Source: Platanthera guangdongensis (lineage: Eukaryota > Streptophyta > Magnoliopsida > Asparagales > Orchidaceae). Taken from it: a stretch of DNA of 64,000 nucleotides. The notes below the pieces were generated by a model. It did not search any database. It was not told where the DNA came from and saw only the letters and a list, made by a program, of their open reading frames with translations. Where the stretch lies: assembly GCA_039583875.1 (NCBI GenBank), contig CM077151.1, forward strand, positions 117,591,519 through 117,655,518, given 5' to 3'. The position numbers were made by a program, and so were the translations under genes. Of the stretch, positions 53,897 to 64,000 are shown piece by piece. Within the stretch, counting starts at the first letter, position 1, and the number at the start of each line of letters is the position of its first letter.

Positions 53897-56800
53897 GTGC
53901 AGGTGAAGACCTATCCAACATCTAACCAGCAATGGTATTTGGATAGTGGATGCTCTAAGCACATGACAGGGAACAAGGACAACCTCAATTCCTTTAGAGC
54001 CAAGCTTGGACCCAAAGTTATCTTTGGTGATTCCAACTTTGGACAAACTAAAGGATATGGAGAAGTCCAGATTGGTTCTGTAACCTTCAAGAAGGTAGCA
54101 TATGTGGAAGGACTGAAGCACAACCTAATCAGCATCAGTCAGCTATGTGATGAAGGCTACCAGGTGACCTTCAGCAAAACCTTATGCAAAATCAAGTCAG
54201 AGGACAACACAACTGTGTTGACAGGTAAAAGGAAAGGTAACATCTACCTAGTAGATTTTCTTTCAACTTCTATAGATATCTGTTTATTCAATTCAGTTTG
54301 TAGACCAAATGTTTTATGGCACAAGAGATTAGGACACCTAAACCTTAGAACTATTGCTAGGCTCTCCAAAGACAACCTTGTTAGAGGACTACCTTCTGGC
54401 CCCTACAAGAAGGAAGGACTCTGCAAGGCCTGTCAATTAGGCAAGCAAACTAAGAACAGTTTTAAGTCACTTAATAAGAGTGATTCACCTAGGATATTGT
54501 ATCTGTTACACATGGATCTATTTGGACCCATCACAGTACAAAGCCTAGGAGGGAAATCCTACACTTTAGTGATTGTAGATGACTTCTCTAGATTCACTTG
54601 GGTGTTCTTTCTAAGGAAGAAGTCTGATAACTTTAAGTGTCTGACAGAGTTTCTCAAATGTATAAAGATTGAGTTCAATACTCACATTGCCCTGATCAGA
54701 AGTGATCATGGGACAGAGTTTGATTCTCTTCTTATGCAAGAGTTCTGTCAGAGTGAAGGGATCAGACATACTTTCTCAGCTCCTAGAACTCCTCAACAAA
54801 ATGGGGTAGCTGAAAGGAAAAATAGAACCCTTATTGAATCTGCCACTACATTGTTGTCAGATGCTCATCTACCTCTATCCTTCTGGGCAGAGGCAGTGAA
54901 CACCTCCAACTATGTGCTGAACAGAAGTCTGATACATAAACTGAAGGGAAAGACTCCCTATGAATTACTCAAAGGGAAAAAACCTAAAGTTGACTATTTC
55001 AAAATTTTTGGTTGCATTTGCTATATTCACAATAATGATAAGAAATATCTAGCAAAATTTCAAGCCAAAGCTGATGAAGGAGTGTTTCTGGGATACTCCA
55101 TGATCAGCAAGGCCTATAGGGTATATAATAAATCTTCATTAAAAATTGAGGAATCTGTTCATGTTTCTTTTGATGAAACTAACATGTCTTTCAAGGAGAA
55201 GATTCTCTTCTACCATAGAACCTTTGCAGGAACATTCTCTAGTTGAAGATATGAACAAGCTACAGGTTGCTCAAGAAGAAGAAAGCAGTGAAGATGAAAG
55301 CAATGCTCAACATATTGAAGCATAACCTGAAGAGCCAGTTGTTGTACCACAAGAGGAAACAACAACACAGGTTGGTGAACAATCAACACCCCTTGTTGAT
55401 TTAGTAACATCAAGAGACCATCCAATTACCCAAATAATTGGAGAAATCTCAGCTGGTGTGCAAACCAGAAATCAGGTCAACCAAAACCTGTTGCACACCT
55501 GCTTCCTTTCTTAAATTGAGCCTCAGTCCATTCAAGATGCAGAGCAAGATCCACACTGGATCATTGCCATGCAAGAGGAGTTGCATCAATTTGAGAGGAA
55601 CAAAGTATGGGAACTAGTGCCAAAGCCTAAGGATGATTCCATTGTTGGAACAAAATGGGTATTCAGAAACAAACTGGATGATCAAGGAGTAATAATAAGG
55701 AACAAGGCAAGGCTAGTTGCCCAAGGATATTCTCAAGAAGAAGGAATTGACTACGACCAGACCTTTGCACCTGTTGCAAGATTAGAAGCCATCAGGATAT
55801 TTTTAGCTTATGCAGCTCACAAAGGCTTCAAGGTTTATCAGATGGATGTCAAGAGTGCCTTCTTAAATGGAGACATCAAAGAGGAAGTCTATGTCAGACA
55901 ACCTCCAGGTTTTATCTCTCCAACTCATCCTGATTTTGTTTTTAGACTACATAAAGCATTATATGGTCTCAAGCAAGCTCCTAGAGCATGGTATGAGACC
56001 CTAGCATGCTTTCTCTTGAAAAATGGTTTTATTAGGGGTAGAGTAGACCAAACTCTTTTCATTAGAACCCATAAGTCCCATACCCTACTAGTACAAATCT
56101 ATGTAGACGATATCATTTTTGGTTCTACTGACTCAAAATTGTGTAGAAGGTTTTCTAACCTAATGCATTCTAAATTTGAGATGAGTAGCATGGGTGAGCT
56201 ATCCTTCTTCCTAGAATTGCAAGTCAAAGAACATGCTGAGGGCATCTTTATTTCTCAAACCAAATATGCTAATGAGCTGGTTAAGAAATTTGGCATGTCT
56301 GAGGCATCTTGTATGAAAACACCCATGCCTACCAATGCTGTATTGGATGCTGATGAACATGGGAAACCTGTTAATCAGACAACATATAGAGCAATGATTG
56401 GCTCTTTACTGTATCTTACAGCTAGTAGACCAGATATAATGTTTGCTACATGCATATGTGCTAGATTCCAAGTTAGCCCTAGAGAGTCACACCTCACATT
56501 AGTAAAGAGGATTCTTAGGTATGTTAAAAGTTGTCCAAATCTAGGTCTCTGGTATCCAAAAGATTCAGCATTTGAGTTAACTGGATTCTCTGATGCTGAT
56601 TATGCTGGATGCAGAATTGACAGGAAAAGCACCAGTGGAACTTGTCAGTTCCTTGGTGATAGACTTGTCTCTTGGTTTTGCAAGAAACAAACATCTGTGT
56701 CAACTTCAACTGCTGAAGCTGAATATATGGCTGCAGGCAGTTGTTGTTCACAAATATTGTGGATTCAAAATCAACTCCTAGACTATGGTTACAACTTAGA

Positions 56801-57053
56801 GAAGTCAAAAATCTTTTGTGACAATACAAGTGCTATTTCCATAGCTCAAAATCCAGTCCTCCATAGTAGGACAAAACACATAGAGATTAGGCATCACTTC
56901 TTAAGGGACAATGTTGAAAAGAATAAAATTGAACTGCAATATATCCCAACTGATTTACAAAGGGGAGATATTTTCACCAAGCCTTTGGATGAAAAGAAAC
57001 ATACTTTCTTCCTAAATCAGTTAGGAATGTTAGATGGAGGAAGTCTTAAATAA
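53897..57053 (+). pseudogene. pol: SIRE pol: protease-integrase-RT-RNase H, broken between integrase and RT
   Basis: Protease has WYLDSGCSKHMTG near 53937. The integrase zinc region (HKRLGHLN ... CKACQLGK) precedes catalytic MDLFGP (54512), RSDHGTEF (54699) and NGVAERK (about 54800). This frame ends at 55246. After a one-base shift near 55210 another frame continues, with stops at 55323-55325 and 55512-55514. It then runs open to 57053 through RT (YVDDIIFGS, about 56100) and RNase H ([21 protein letters not shown]). The start is unclear: no good ATG opens the protease frame, and the gag stop is in a different frame, so shifting or splicing (acceptor-like TTTTATGTGCAG, 53891-53902) may be used. 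A Glu replaces the usual Gly in the FFLxLQ motif. Confidence 0.93.
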
Positions 57054-57543
57054 TATCCAAGATTTTGAAAGCTAAAAATGACCAAGACTAGGCAAAATTC
57101 TGATTTTCCTTAGTGTCTAAAATTTCTCTGATCTCTGAACTGCGCTCGACGATTTTCCCAAAGATCGTCGAACGGAGTTCGACGATTTCCTGAATCGTCG
57201 AACTGAGTTCAGCGCTCCTTTGATAGTATGTACTATCCCTTCTGGTCAACGATCGACGAACGGCGCTCGACGATTCTGTTCACTGAACGATCGTCGAACG
57301 GAGCTCGACGCCTTTCCAAATCGTCGAACGGAGATCGACGATCTTGGAGTCTCTTCAGATTCCTTTAGAAGCCTCGATCGTCGAACTGAGTTCAACGATC
57401 TTTCCAATTCTGCGTCGAACCCTAATATAAAACTCTTTTTTCGCCGTCGTTCTCTCTTGCGCTTTCAATTTCTCTGCAAGAATTTTCTTCCCTCCAAACA
57501 GCTCTACACTTGGTCGTTTTGTCTGTTGATTTTTGCAGGTACA
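57054..57543 (+). promoter_or_regulatory. Spacer before SIRE third ORF: word array and TATA box
   Basis: From 57145 to 57410 there are about seven inverted-repeat words ATCGTCGAACGGAGTTCGACGAT and variants. TATAAAAC at 57426-57433 follows, then a pyrimidine-rich leader and a TTTTTGCAG (57530-57538) just before the ATG at 57544. This is the layout of a separate promoter, or of a spliced subgenomic leader. The open frame running upstream from 57543 to 57220 is probably not coding. Confidence 0.6.
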
Positions 57544-60500
57544 ATGGCCGTTTCAGTTGCTGTACTCGCCGGAATGAAATTTGATGCGGGTTTTGACATT
57601 GATCTAGACTCCTTCAACACAACTGATCAAGTCTTCCAGGACATCCTCAGTTTATTCAAAGATCAGCATCTATCTGCCCTTATGACAATAAGAATCAAAC
57701 TTGCCTCTGATGAAATCAAAGAATGGGTATATACTGCACACAACCTTGACAACAACACCATTATTGGATCCATTAGTGGCACCCAGGTACCTCTGACCCT
57801 AACAGTCCTCACAGAGGTTTTTGGTTTAAGGAATGGTGAAGACTCTGCTGAACTTTCTGGAGAAGAATTCTCTGATCTACTTGCCAGGATGGGTCATCCT
57901 GAGGGGAACCCTAGCAAGTTGTTTAAGAGGAACCTGTCAGTGGAATACAAGTTTTTGGCAGATGTTGTAGGCAAGGTTCTGCTGGCCAAACATTCTGCCC
58001 ATGACACCATCTCCAGATATCAGCTCTGCCTCATGAGAGCTCTGGTAGATAGGAAAAGCTTGAACTGGGGAGAAGTCTTTTTTGATCTGTTGAAGGAAAA
58101 GATAAACAAAACTTTTGTGAATTATGGAAGAATTCTGGGAGTCTTCCTTCAGGCCAAGTGCCCTGCTCTGCTAGTCTCCTCTGGAGTGCACATCAATGCC
58201 TCCAAGAGACTCACCTGTGACCTATTTGGGAAATGGGACAGGCAAATCATCAAGCCCAGCAGGCCCTCTCCATCTGCCCCTTCAGGCACCAGGACTCCTA
58301 GAGTCACTCCACCCCAGGTCTCTGCCCCTGCAGAGGACCTGCCTGCTGCTAGTGCTGCTTCTCCTCCTCCAAGTCCAACCCTACCCATTCCTTCTACCAC
58401 TCCAGCCTCATCCACAATTACAATTTCCAGCCCATCTCCAACTTCTATTCCATCTCCAGCAACCATCTCATCTCCACCAGCAGACCACTTCCATCCCCTA
58501 TTTTCTTATCCCCCACCAGATGTCACCTCATCCCTATCCATCCCCTCCTTCACACTTCTGGATGAATCCTACATGGATGATTCCCCCTCCTCTCCTCCAG
58601 AGTTACCATCCTCTTCCACCTCTTTCCAAGACCTTCTCCACCACATTATTGCCCAACCCACATTCACTCCATCCATATCCATCCCATTATCCTCCATCTC
58701 CACCATCCCCTCTCCTGAGCCATTCATTCCACCCTTCAGCCCTCCTCCTCCAGCTCCATCAGCCATCCCTGTACCCTCTACCTCTGCTCCTTTTCTTGAG
58801 CAAGTAGATCTCCCAGCCTTGGCTGACCAGTTGTATGAGCTCCTTGCACCCAGGCTCTCTCTTCTCATGGAGGCCTCTTTAGCTCCTCTACAACAGTCAG
58901 TGGCAGCTCTCTCTGCCAGGCTTTCCTCCTTCCTTACTCCTCAAGCAGCACCCCCAACATTGTGCCTTGATACAGCTGTATCTGTATCCAGGCAGGGGGA
59001 GATGCCCTATGAAGCCAGTCTTCATGCTGCTGTTGCTGCTGCTTCTGCTGCTACTGATGCTGTTTCTGTGTCTGCTTCTGCTACTGCTGCTGCTCCTGCA
59101 TCTATTGCCTCTGCTACTCCATTCCTAGCAATAGACCTAAGGTCTTTGCTATCTACTTTTGATACTGCATACTACTGCTGCCTCCCAGAGCCCAATGCTG
59201 TCCAGCCCTCTGAAGATCTGTCCAAGGCTCTGGTGCCCTTCTCATGCTATGACCCCAATATAATTTCTGCTTTTATTCATTCAGTGACTGCTGCTTCTGA
59301 TGATGTTACTGCTGCTGCTGATGAAGAAAAGGCTGTATCTGCCTCTGAAATTATCCCTGCTGCTGAAGAAATTGTTTCTGTTGAGCCCTTTTCCCAGGAT
59401 TCTCTGATGACAGAGGCTGCTGTTTTTGAGCCTACTGAAGTTGTTGTTGTGGTTACTGAAGCTGCTGCTGCTGTCTCTCCTGAAGTTACTAGTGCTGTTT
59501 CTGAAGTTGTTTCTGTTGCTCCATATGCTGTTGCACCTGTTGTTATATCTGTTGCCCCATCTGTTGCTGTTCCTGTTGCTGCCCCTTCTACTTCTGCCCC
59601 ATCAGCTGCTGTTCAACTGAAAGAAACTTTGATGAAGAAGATTGATGCTTTATATGATGCACAGAGTTCTGAATCTGAGGATTATAACACTGCTTCTGAT
59701 GATTCATCTGCCACCATTGCAAAGAAAAGGAAAGCAAGAAGTAAGGCATTGAAGAGGGTTCCTCCTGCCAAAGTTAGAGATGATAATGATGTTCCTTACT
59801 ATATTCTGCACAACTGCCCAATCACTGAGCATTGGATGCAGTTCTCTAAGAACCAGCTAAAGGCTATGAATAAGAAGAGGAAGTATGAGAAAGATTCCAC
59901 TCAGTTCAAGCACCCTCATCCTCCTCCACCACCTCCACCTGATGCAGGTGCAGGTGGCAGCTCAGCAAGATCAGGCCCTGCTAGAAGCCAGGCTCCCTAC
60001 CAACCTCATGCTAGAACATATCAAAGGGAAAGCCAGTCTAGGGGCTCTTACTCTAGAAGGGGAGGATACAGGGGAAACCAAAGAGAGACTCAGGTTTACT
60101 CCAAAGGGCATTCCAGGCAGCATCCTTATTCCAGGGGAGGACATGTTTCTTCTGACACATCTTTTGGTCCTTTCCCCTATAAGCTCAGAGAAAATGTGAC
60201 TGCCAGGACTCCTCAAGATACCACTTCCAACAGGTATGAGCCATCTGTTCCATTTGAGGACCCTGAGAAGAATCCTGTGGCTTGGACAGCTAGAATGAAA
60301 GAGCTGGCTGCATTAGATCAAATAAAGAAAGCCAAAGAGAAAGGCCTGGACACTTCCAACATCTCCACAATGTCAGAACAAAGACAGAAAGAACTAGAAA
60401 GATATGCTTCCAGCAAATTTTTTGATGCAGACAGGTACATGGAGTTGCATCCAGCTGCAGTGGTTCCCAGGACATCAAAGCAAATTTATTTGGGTGCAGC

Positions 60501-60579
60501 TGATGATACCAGATCCAAACAACAAGCCTTAGATCCTAACAGAGAAATCAAGATGGTAAAAGGCAAAGAAAAGGAATAA
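57544..60579 (+). CDS. SIRE third ORF ('env-like' position), intact, 1011 residues
   Basis: ATG at 57544 (MAVSVAVLAGMKFDAG) follows a leader-like segment, and the frame runs to TAA 60577-60579 without lesion. Residues 1-235 resemble the plant family called putative plant transposon protein (Transposase_32, from memory): LTVLTEVFGL, LMRALVDRKSLNWGEV. A Pro/Ser-rich segment (about 235-440) and an Ala/Val-rich low-complexity segment (about 480-690) follow. There is a basic AKKRKARSKALKR stretch (about 725), a PPPPPPP run and an Arg/Gly/Tyr-rich region (YSRRGGYRGNQRE). The C-terminus is charged. I see no signal peptide or transmembrane anchor, so an envelope role is not supported; nuclear or RNA binding is a guess from composition. 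Confidence 0.85.
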   Translation: MAVSVAVLAGMKFDAGFDIDLDSFNTTDQVFQDILSLFKDQHLSALMTIRIKLASDEIKEWVYTAHNLDNNTIIGSISGTQVPLTLTVLTEVFGLRNGEDSAELSGEEFSDLLARMGHPEGNPSKLFKRNLSVEYKFLADVVGKVLLAKHSAHDTISRYQLCLMRALVDRKSLNWGEVFFDLLKEKINKTFVNYGRILGVFLQAKCPALLVSSGVHINASKRLTCDLFGKWDRQIIKPSRPSPSAPSGTRTPRVTPPQVSAPAEDLPAASAASPPPSPTLPIPSTTPASSTITISSPSPTSIPSPATISSPPADHFHPLFSYPPPDVTSSLSIPSFTLLDESYMDDSPSSPPELPSSSTSFQDLLHHIIAQPTFTPSISIPLSSISTIPSPEPFIPPFSPPPPAPSAIPVPSTSAPFLEQVDLPALADQLYELLAPRLSLLMEASLAPLQQSVAALSARLSSFLTPQAAPPTLCLDTAVSVSRQGEMPYEASLHAAVAAASAATDAVSVSASATAAAPASIASATPFLAIDLRSLLSTFDTAYYCCLPEPNAVQPSEDLSKALVPFSCYDPNIISAFIHSVTAASDDVTAAADEEKAVSASEIIPAAEEIVSVEPFSQDSLMTEAAVFEPTEVVVVVTEAAAAVSPEVTSAVSEVVSVAPYAVAPVVISVAPSVAVPVAAPSTSAPSAAVQLKETLMKKIDALYDAQSSESEDYNTASDDSSATIAKKRKARSKALKRVPPAKVRDDNDVPYYILHNCPITEHWMQFSKNQLKAMNKKRKYEKDSTQFKHPHPPPPPPPDAGAGGSSARSGPARSQAPYQPHARTYQRESQSRGSYSRRGGYRGNQRETQVYSKGHSRQHPYSRGGHVSSDTSFGPFPYKLRENVTARTPQDTTSNRYEPSVPFEDPEKNPVAWTARMKELAALDQIKKAKEKGLDTSNISTMSEQRQKELERYASSKFFDADRYMELHPAAVVPRTSKQIYLGAADDTRSKQQALDPNREIKMVKGKEKE

Positions 60580-60748
60580 CTCTGTAAGGTGATAACTCTT
60601 GGTTTTTCTGACTGCCTTCTGGATATCTTGTTTATATATATATCTCTGTGATGGTTCTGTGATGTCTAGCTGCTGTTGTTTTTATGTTTTTCTGACTGTA
60701 TGATGTTGGTTGATTTTCAAAAGTCTGTAAATAGTTTTCCTAACCCAA

Positions 60749-60760
60749 ATAGGGGGAGAT
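60749..60760 (+). other. Polypurine tract of SIRE
   Basis: AATAGGGGGAGAT directly precedes the 3' LTR start at 60761. The GGGGGAGAT ending is the usual copia plus-strand primer. Confidence 0.9.
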
Positions 60761-62374
60761 TGTTGGAACACCCTATTACTAATTTGGGTCAGGATCACTA
60801 TGTCTCCAGGAATCTATGTTTTGACCTTCTGTATAGCTTAATAGGTCAATTAGAATTGAGTCTAAGGGTCAGGAGTCTAGTATTGGAAGCTGCCCTGAAG
60901 ACCCAAGTTTTTCTGGAGACTAAGTCCAAATCGTCGAGCTCAGCACGACGTTTCGTCGAACTCCGGTCGACGATCGTCTAACTTAACCTTGACAGATCGT
61001 CGAGCTCCAGTCGACGATCGCTGAGCTCAACTTCTCAATATCGTCGAGCTCCGGTCGACGATCGCTGAGCTCAACTTCTCAATATCGTCAAGCTCTGGTC
61101 GACGATCGCTGAGCTCAGGTCGATGATTTTGACTTTACACTGGATCCTTATCTCTGAGCTCAGTTCGACGATCTCTGAGCTCAGATCGACGATGTCTTTG
61201 CTGCTTGCATCTTCCAGTTCACTGAGCTCAGCTCGACGATAGCAGATCTCAGTTCGACGTTTTCAGTTATCTTTCAGAATTCAAATTCAAATCAGATAGA
61301 AGTTATTCTGCATTTAATTCAGAAGATCTGTCAGCCATTTTCATTTACTTCTGGAGCAAGTTTCAAGGGATTTTTCAAGGAACAATTCAGTGGACTTTCC
61401 TTCAGAACAGATTATGCAATTAAGGCTGTAATCAATGCAGACCAACGGCTATCTTTGACAGAGTAATATTCTATTCAGACTCAGAGAATAAAAGATAGAA
61501 TGTTTTTTTGAATAAAGTGAGAGAATAGACAAGAACAGAAAGAGAATAGACGAGAACAGAAAGAGATTAGACAAGAATTGGACACCTCTCAAGATACAGA
61601 GACTCTGAAAAATATTCTGTCAACAAGAATTCAGAAGAACACTCATCATCAAGAGATCAAACTTTCAAACATTCTTCAGATCTCTTCAGCTCTCAAGTGT
61701 TCAAGGCCAACATCATTTCAAGACTCCAGACAATCAACATTTCAGCTTGCTGAAATCATCTTCTGCTGGAGATCTATTTTTGAAGGCCTATCACCCTCAG
61801 CAAAGCTCATCTTCCTGAAGATCAAGGACTCAGGGGGAGCTTTGAAATCAATCCACTTAGTCTTCTCAGTTGATTGAGAAAGAGAAGACTGCCATAACTC
61901 TCTCAACCCCCTCTCTGTAAAGGGTTATTCAAACTCCCTTCAAAAGTTTGAATCTGGTTTTTGAGCACCTTGTCAAAAGCTCATTGGTGACAAGACACCT
62001 GATCAAAAAATCTGATTTGGTTTTTGAGCACCTTATCAAAAGCTCATTGGTGCCCAGGACACCTGATCAACTCATCCTGCAGTGGATTCCTACCTAGGGT
62101 GGTAGAAGAGTGGATGTACCCAAGTTGGGGAACCACTATATTTCCTTGTGTCATCTGGTTCTGCATGTTTTCTTTTTGTTTCTGGCCTAGATTTTCTTGT
62201 GTTTTATTTCTGCATAGCTTAGTTTTGTGTTTAGTTTTACTTCTGCTTCCCTGCTTACACCCATTACAACAAGTGTTGTAAAGCTTTGCAAAAGTTTTTC
62301 TTTGTGTTTTAAAAAGCACCATATACTCTATTCACCCCCCCTTTAGAGTATATCAGATCTAGTTTCCCCTTTCA
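60761..62374 (+). repeat. 3' LTR of the SIRE element
   Basis: Same length and ends as the 5' LTR. About a dozen substitutions were noticed, several of them C to T or G to A changes in TCGTCGA words, consistent with methylation decay. Confidence 0.95.
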
Positions 62375-62379
62375 AGTTC
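62375..62379. repeat. Target-site duplication AGTTC (right copy)
   Basis: Matches 50063-50067. Confidence 0.94.
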
Positions 62380-62585
62380 CACTTGTTAGCGCTACCTGCA
62401 TATAAAAGTGAAGGAATAAATTAGACAGCTCAATATAAGGAATAACAAAAATCCTAACTGTGCTCTCCTAATCATGATAAGACAATTCTTTGACTTTTCT
62501 CGCGAAATTACTACAAAAGGAGGTAGAAATAGTAGACATGATTACAATTATGATAGTAAAAAGCCTATCATAATCGCACTCATCA
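62380..62585 (-). repeat. Minus-strand Athila LTR, U3 start
   Basis: The first ~206 bases of this LTR, read downward from TGATGAGTGCG at 62585. It is AT-rich and continues at 50067. Confidence 0.75.
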
Positions 62586-64000
62586 AATACACCCAGACTT
62601 AGATGTTTGCTTGTCCCTAAGCAAACTAATTCAAACACTTGGGTTACCAATAAATAATTTTGCCTCCGCACACTGGTTGCTATGAATTTAAGAGAACTTT
62701 GATGATGTAATTGCATAGGAAATAGTTTAGCAGACTTTTCTAAATATAACGTAATCTTAAAATTCTTCCAATATATATGTTAACTATCTCTCACTCAATT
62801 TTAGAAATAAGAGTATAGTCATCTATAATAAATATGAGGAGAAAATAATAATCTCAATAAGATACATATTAGTATTTCAAAACTTATAAGTACCCATATT
62901 GACGGTCACGAGCTTACCCTTTTTACATCCTCTCCACGACACTAGTTAGACTCAGTAAGGTCGGATCCTTAGGACTTGTATGGTGGTGTAGACTTTTTGG
63001 CTTAGGATAGAAGATTATAGGCGAGGTAATCAAAGATAAATGTGATGGGTTTTCCACACCTAAATCACGATTGAGCCTTTTGTTGGTATATACCTTAACA
63101 TACATCGGTGTTATAAAAGCACCCCCAGACTTTGCAATTATCATAATTCCAATATTTTTCTGAAAGATACTTCGAACTTTTATTTTTCTTAACTAAGGGG
63201 CCATAGTAGGGATCATTCTGAGTGGGTGCAAGTATACACACTCAGGCCACATATCACTATGTCTTCTCTTTTTGTTGGCTTTGGGTTCATAGTAGGGATT
63301 ATTCCAAGTGGGTGCAAATATACAGGCACTCAGGCCACATATCACTATGAACAAACTCATTCCAAGAAGGTCTCAATGATAGGTGTGCTAATAGGTAAGG
63401 ATTTGGCCTTGGTGACTTTTTGTGGTAGAGGATCAAAAGGATGGTGATTAGGTTCAAATTGGGTGTGCAAGGGTATCATGTTAAAGGTTTTGGGTTTACA
63501 AGGCTCAAGCTATCGAATAGGGGCCTAAGTCATTTCCGCCCTTAGTAATTAACCTATGTAATGTTTTGAGGATCGCTAGAGGATAAGTTCTGGACATCTA
63601 TAGAGAGTATTTTTCATTTTGATTCCCTAATACCAAATTATAAAAAAATGTTACACTCATCGACTCACATTATTATAGATAAGTATATTTTCTAAAATAG
63701 AGTGATTGATCGTTAATAATATAGAGGATTAATCTTAAAAGTAAATTATATAGAGAAAATTAAGCTAATGAATTTCTATACTTAATTACGAATCAACAAA
63801 GTTGAACACTCTATGAGTCTACATCAATTCATTTTAATCATCGTGCGAAGTTAAATTAGATAGTTATAATCCCAAATGAATGAATTAATGAGAGCTTAAA
63901 GGATCAAAAAAAAGTTTTAGGGGGGGGGGGGGAGGTATAACAAACTTGAGTATTATGATAGCCAAATTAGAATCAATTGTAACCACGTGAACAACCATTC
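62586..64000 (-). other. Internal 3' region of the minus-strand Athila element, no gene
   Basis: AAGTCTGGGTGTATT (minus, about 62586-62602) is the likely polypurine tract. Up to the window edge the sequence is AT-rich without a believable ORF. A ~60-base segment starting CATAGTAGGGAT is repeated at 63202 and 63298. A run of 13 G lies at 63920-63932. Confidence 0.65.

Larger units (their letters stand above)
50068..62374 (+). mobile_element. Full-length SIRE-type Ty1/copia element
   Basis: LTRs of exactly 1614 bp each (50068-51681, 60761-62374) flank gag, pol and a third long ORF, with target duplication AGTTC, an initiator-Met primer-binding site and a GGGGGAGA polypurine tract. The order protease-integrase-RT-RNase H is that of Ty1/copia, and a third ORF after pol is a Sirevirus trait. 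The LTRs show about a dozen differences by eye (below 1%), so it is recent. It interrupts the LTR of the minus-strand Athila element. Confidence 0.95.
48666..64000 (-). mobile_element. Athila-type element on the minus strand, with SIRE insertion, runs off window
   Basis: On the minus strand an AAGTCTGGGTGTATT tract precedes TGATGAGTGCG at 62585. The LTR then continues to the SIRE insertion at 62375 and resumes at 50067, ending CAATCATCA at 48666. The TGATGA/TCATCA ends agree with the other Athila element. GGTGCACTTGCC near 48770 (minus) and CACGGCCGTG words also match the group. As no coding region is reached in the 1.4 kb to the edge, the assignment rests on LTR features. Confidence 0.72.

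Noticed and set aside
57220..57543. Upstream extension of the SIRE third ORF (108 codons)
   Set aside because: It runs through the TCGTCGA array, a TATA box and a pyrimidine-rich leader; the ATG at 57544 begins the part with family resemblance.
57544..60579. Envelope glycoprotein
   Set aside because: Only the position after pol fits; no signal peptide, membrane anchor or Cys pattern is visible.
62468..63447. Short frames in the right-edge Athila internal region
   Set aside because: All are under 100 codons in AT-rich sequence with no recognisable motif.
63920..63932. Run of 13 G and the run of about 16 C at 47751-47766
   Set aside because: Homopolymers of this kind are common slippage sites or sequencing errors; no function can be argued from them.

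Overview
The window is a stretch of plant nuclear heterochromatin built almost entirely from nested LTR retrotransposons. I see no ordinary host gene, tRNA, rRNA or CRISPR array. The elements are typical of angiosperms: a Tekay-type chromovirus, two Athila-type elements, a Tat/Retand-type element with antisense genes, a gag-only relative of it, and SIRE-type Ty1/copia elements. I cannot say whether the plant is a monocot or a dicot.

Layout by layers, oldest first. (0) A SIRE fragment on the minus strand (47807-48665). (1) Two insertions in it: a Tekay LTR, now only its 3' part (46759-47806), and an Athila element on the minus strand whose LTR starts at 48666 and which runs off the right edge. 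(2) A second Athila element (plus strand) enters from the left edge and ends at 46758 inside that Tekay LTR; a full SIRE element (50068-62374, 1614-bp LTRs, duplication AGTTC) sits in the LTR of the minus-strand Athila. (3) A young Tekay element (1-9526, 3254-bp LTR) interrupts the plus-strand Athila pol, and a Retand-type element (14594-44682, minus sense, duplication GCTAT) interrupts its 3' LTR. (4) Inside the Retand gag lies a 16.8-kb insertion (26196-43004, duplication CCGGA) with the form LTR-internal-LTR-internal-LTR: two tandem copies of a gag-only element that share a central LTR.

The Retand element and its gag-only relative are the most interesting part. Both carry two genes antisense to gag, between the coding region and the 3' LTR: a coiled-coil protein and a three-exon gene resembling the 'putative gypsy type transposon' family. 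Each has its own TATAAATA-like box, and the intron positions match between the two families although the proteins have diverged strongly. The gag-only element has kept gag and both antisense genes while lacking pol, so it probably depends on the pol of a Retand-type partner.

A second theme is short CpG-containing words iterated inside the elements and shared across unrelated lineages. TCGTCGA/TCGACGA arrays occur in the Tekay LTR, the plus-strand Athila LTR, the SIRE LTRs, in frame within SIRE gag, and before the SIRE third ORF. CACGGCCGTG/CACGGGTA-like arrays occur in the Tekay LTR and both Athila LTRs. The Tekay LTR also appears to hold the start of gag, split by an intron that lies wholly inside the LTR. 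Most pol genes are broken; the open long ORFs are SIRE gag, the 1011-codon SIRE third ORF, one gag and one coiled-coil gene of the dimer, and the three-exon gene of the Retand element.
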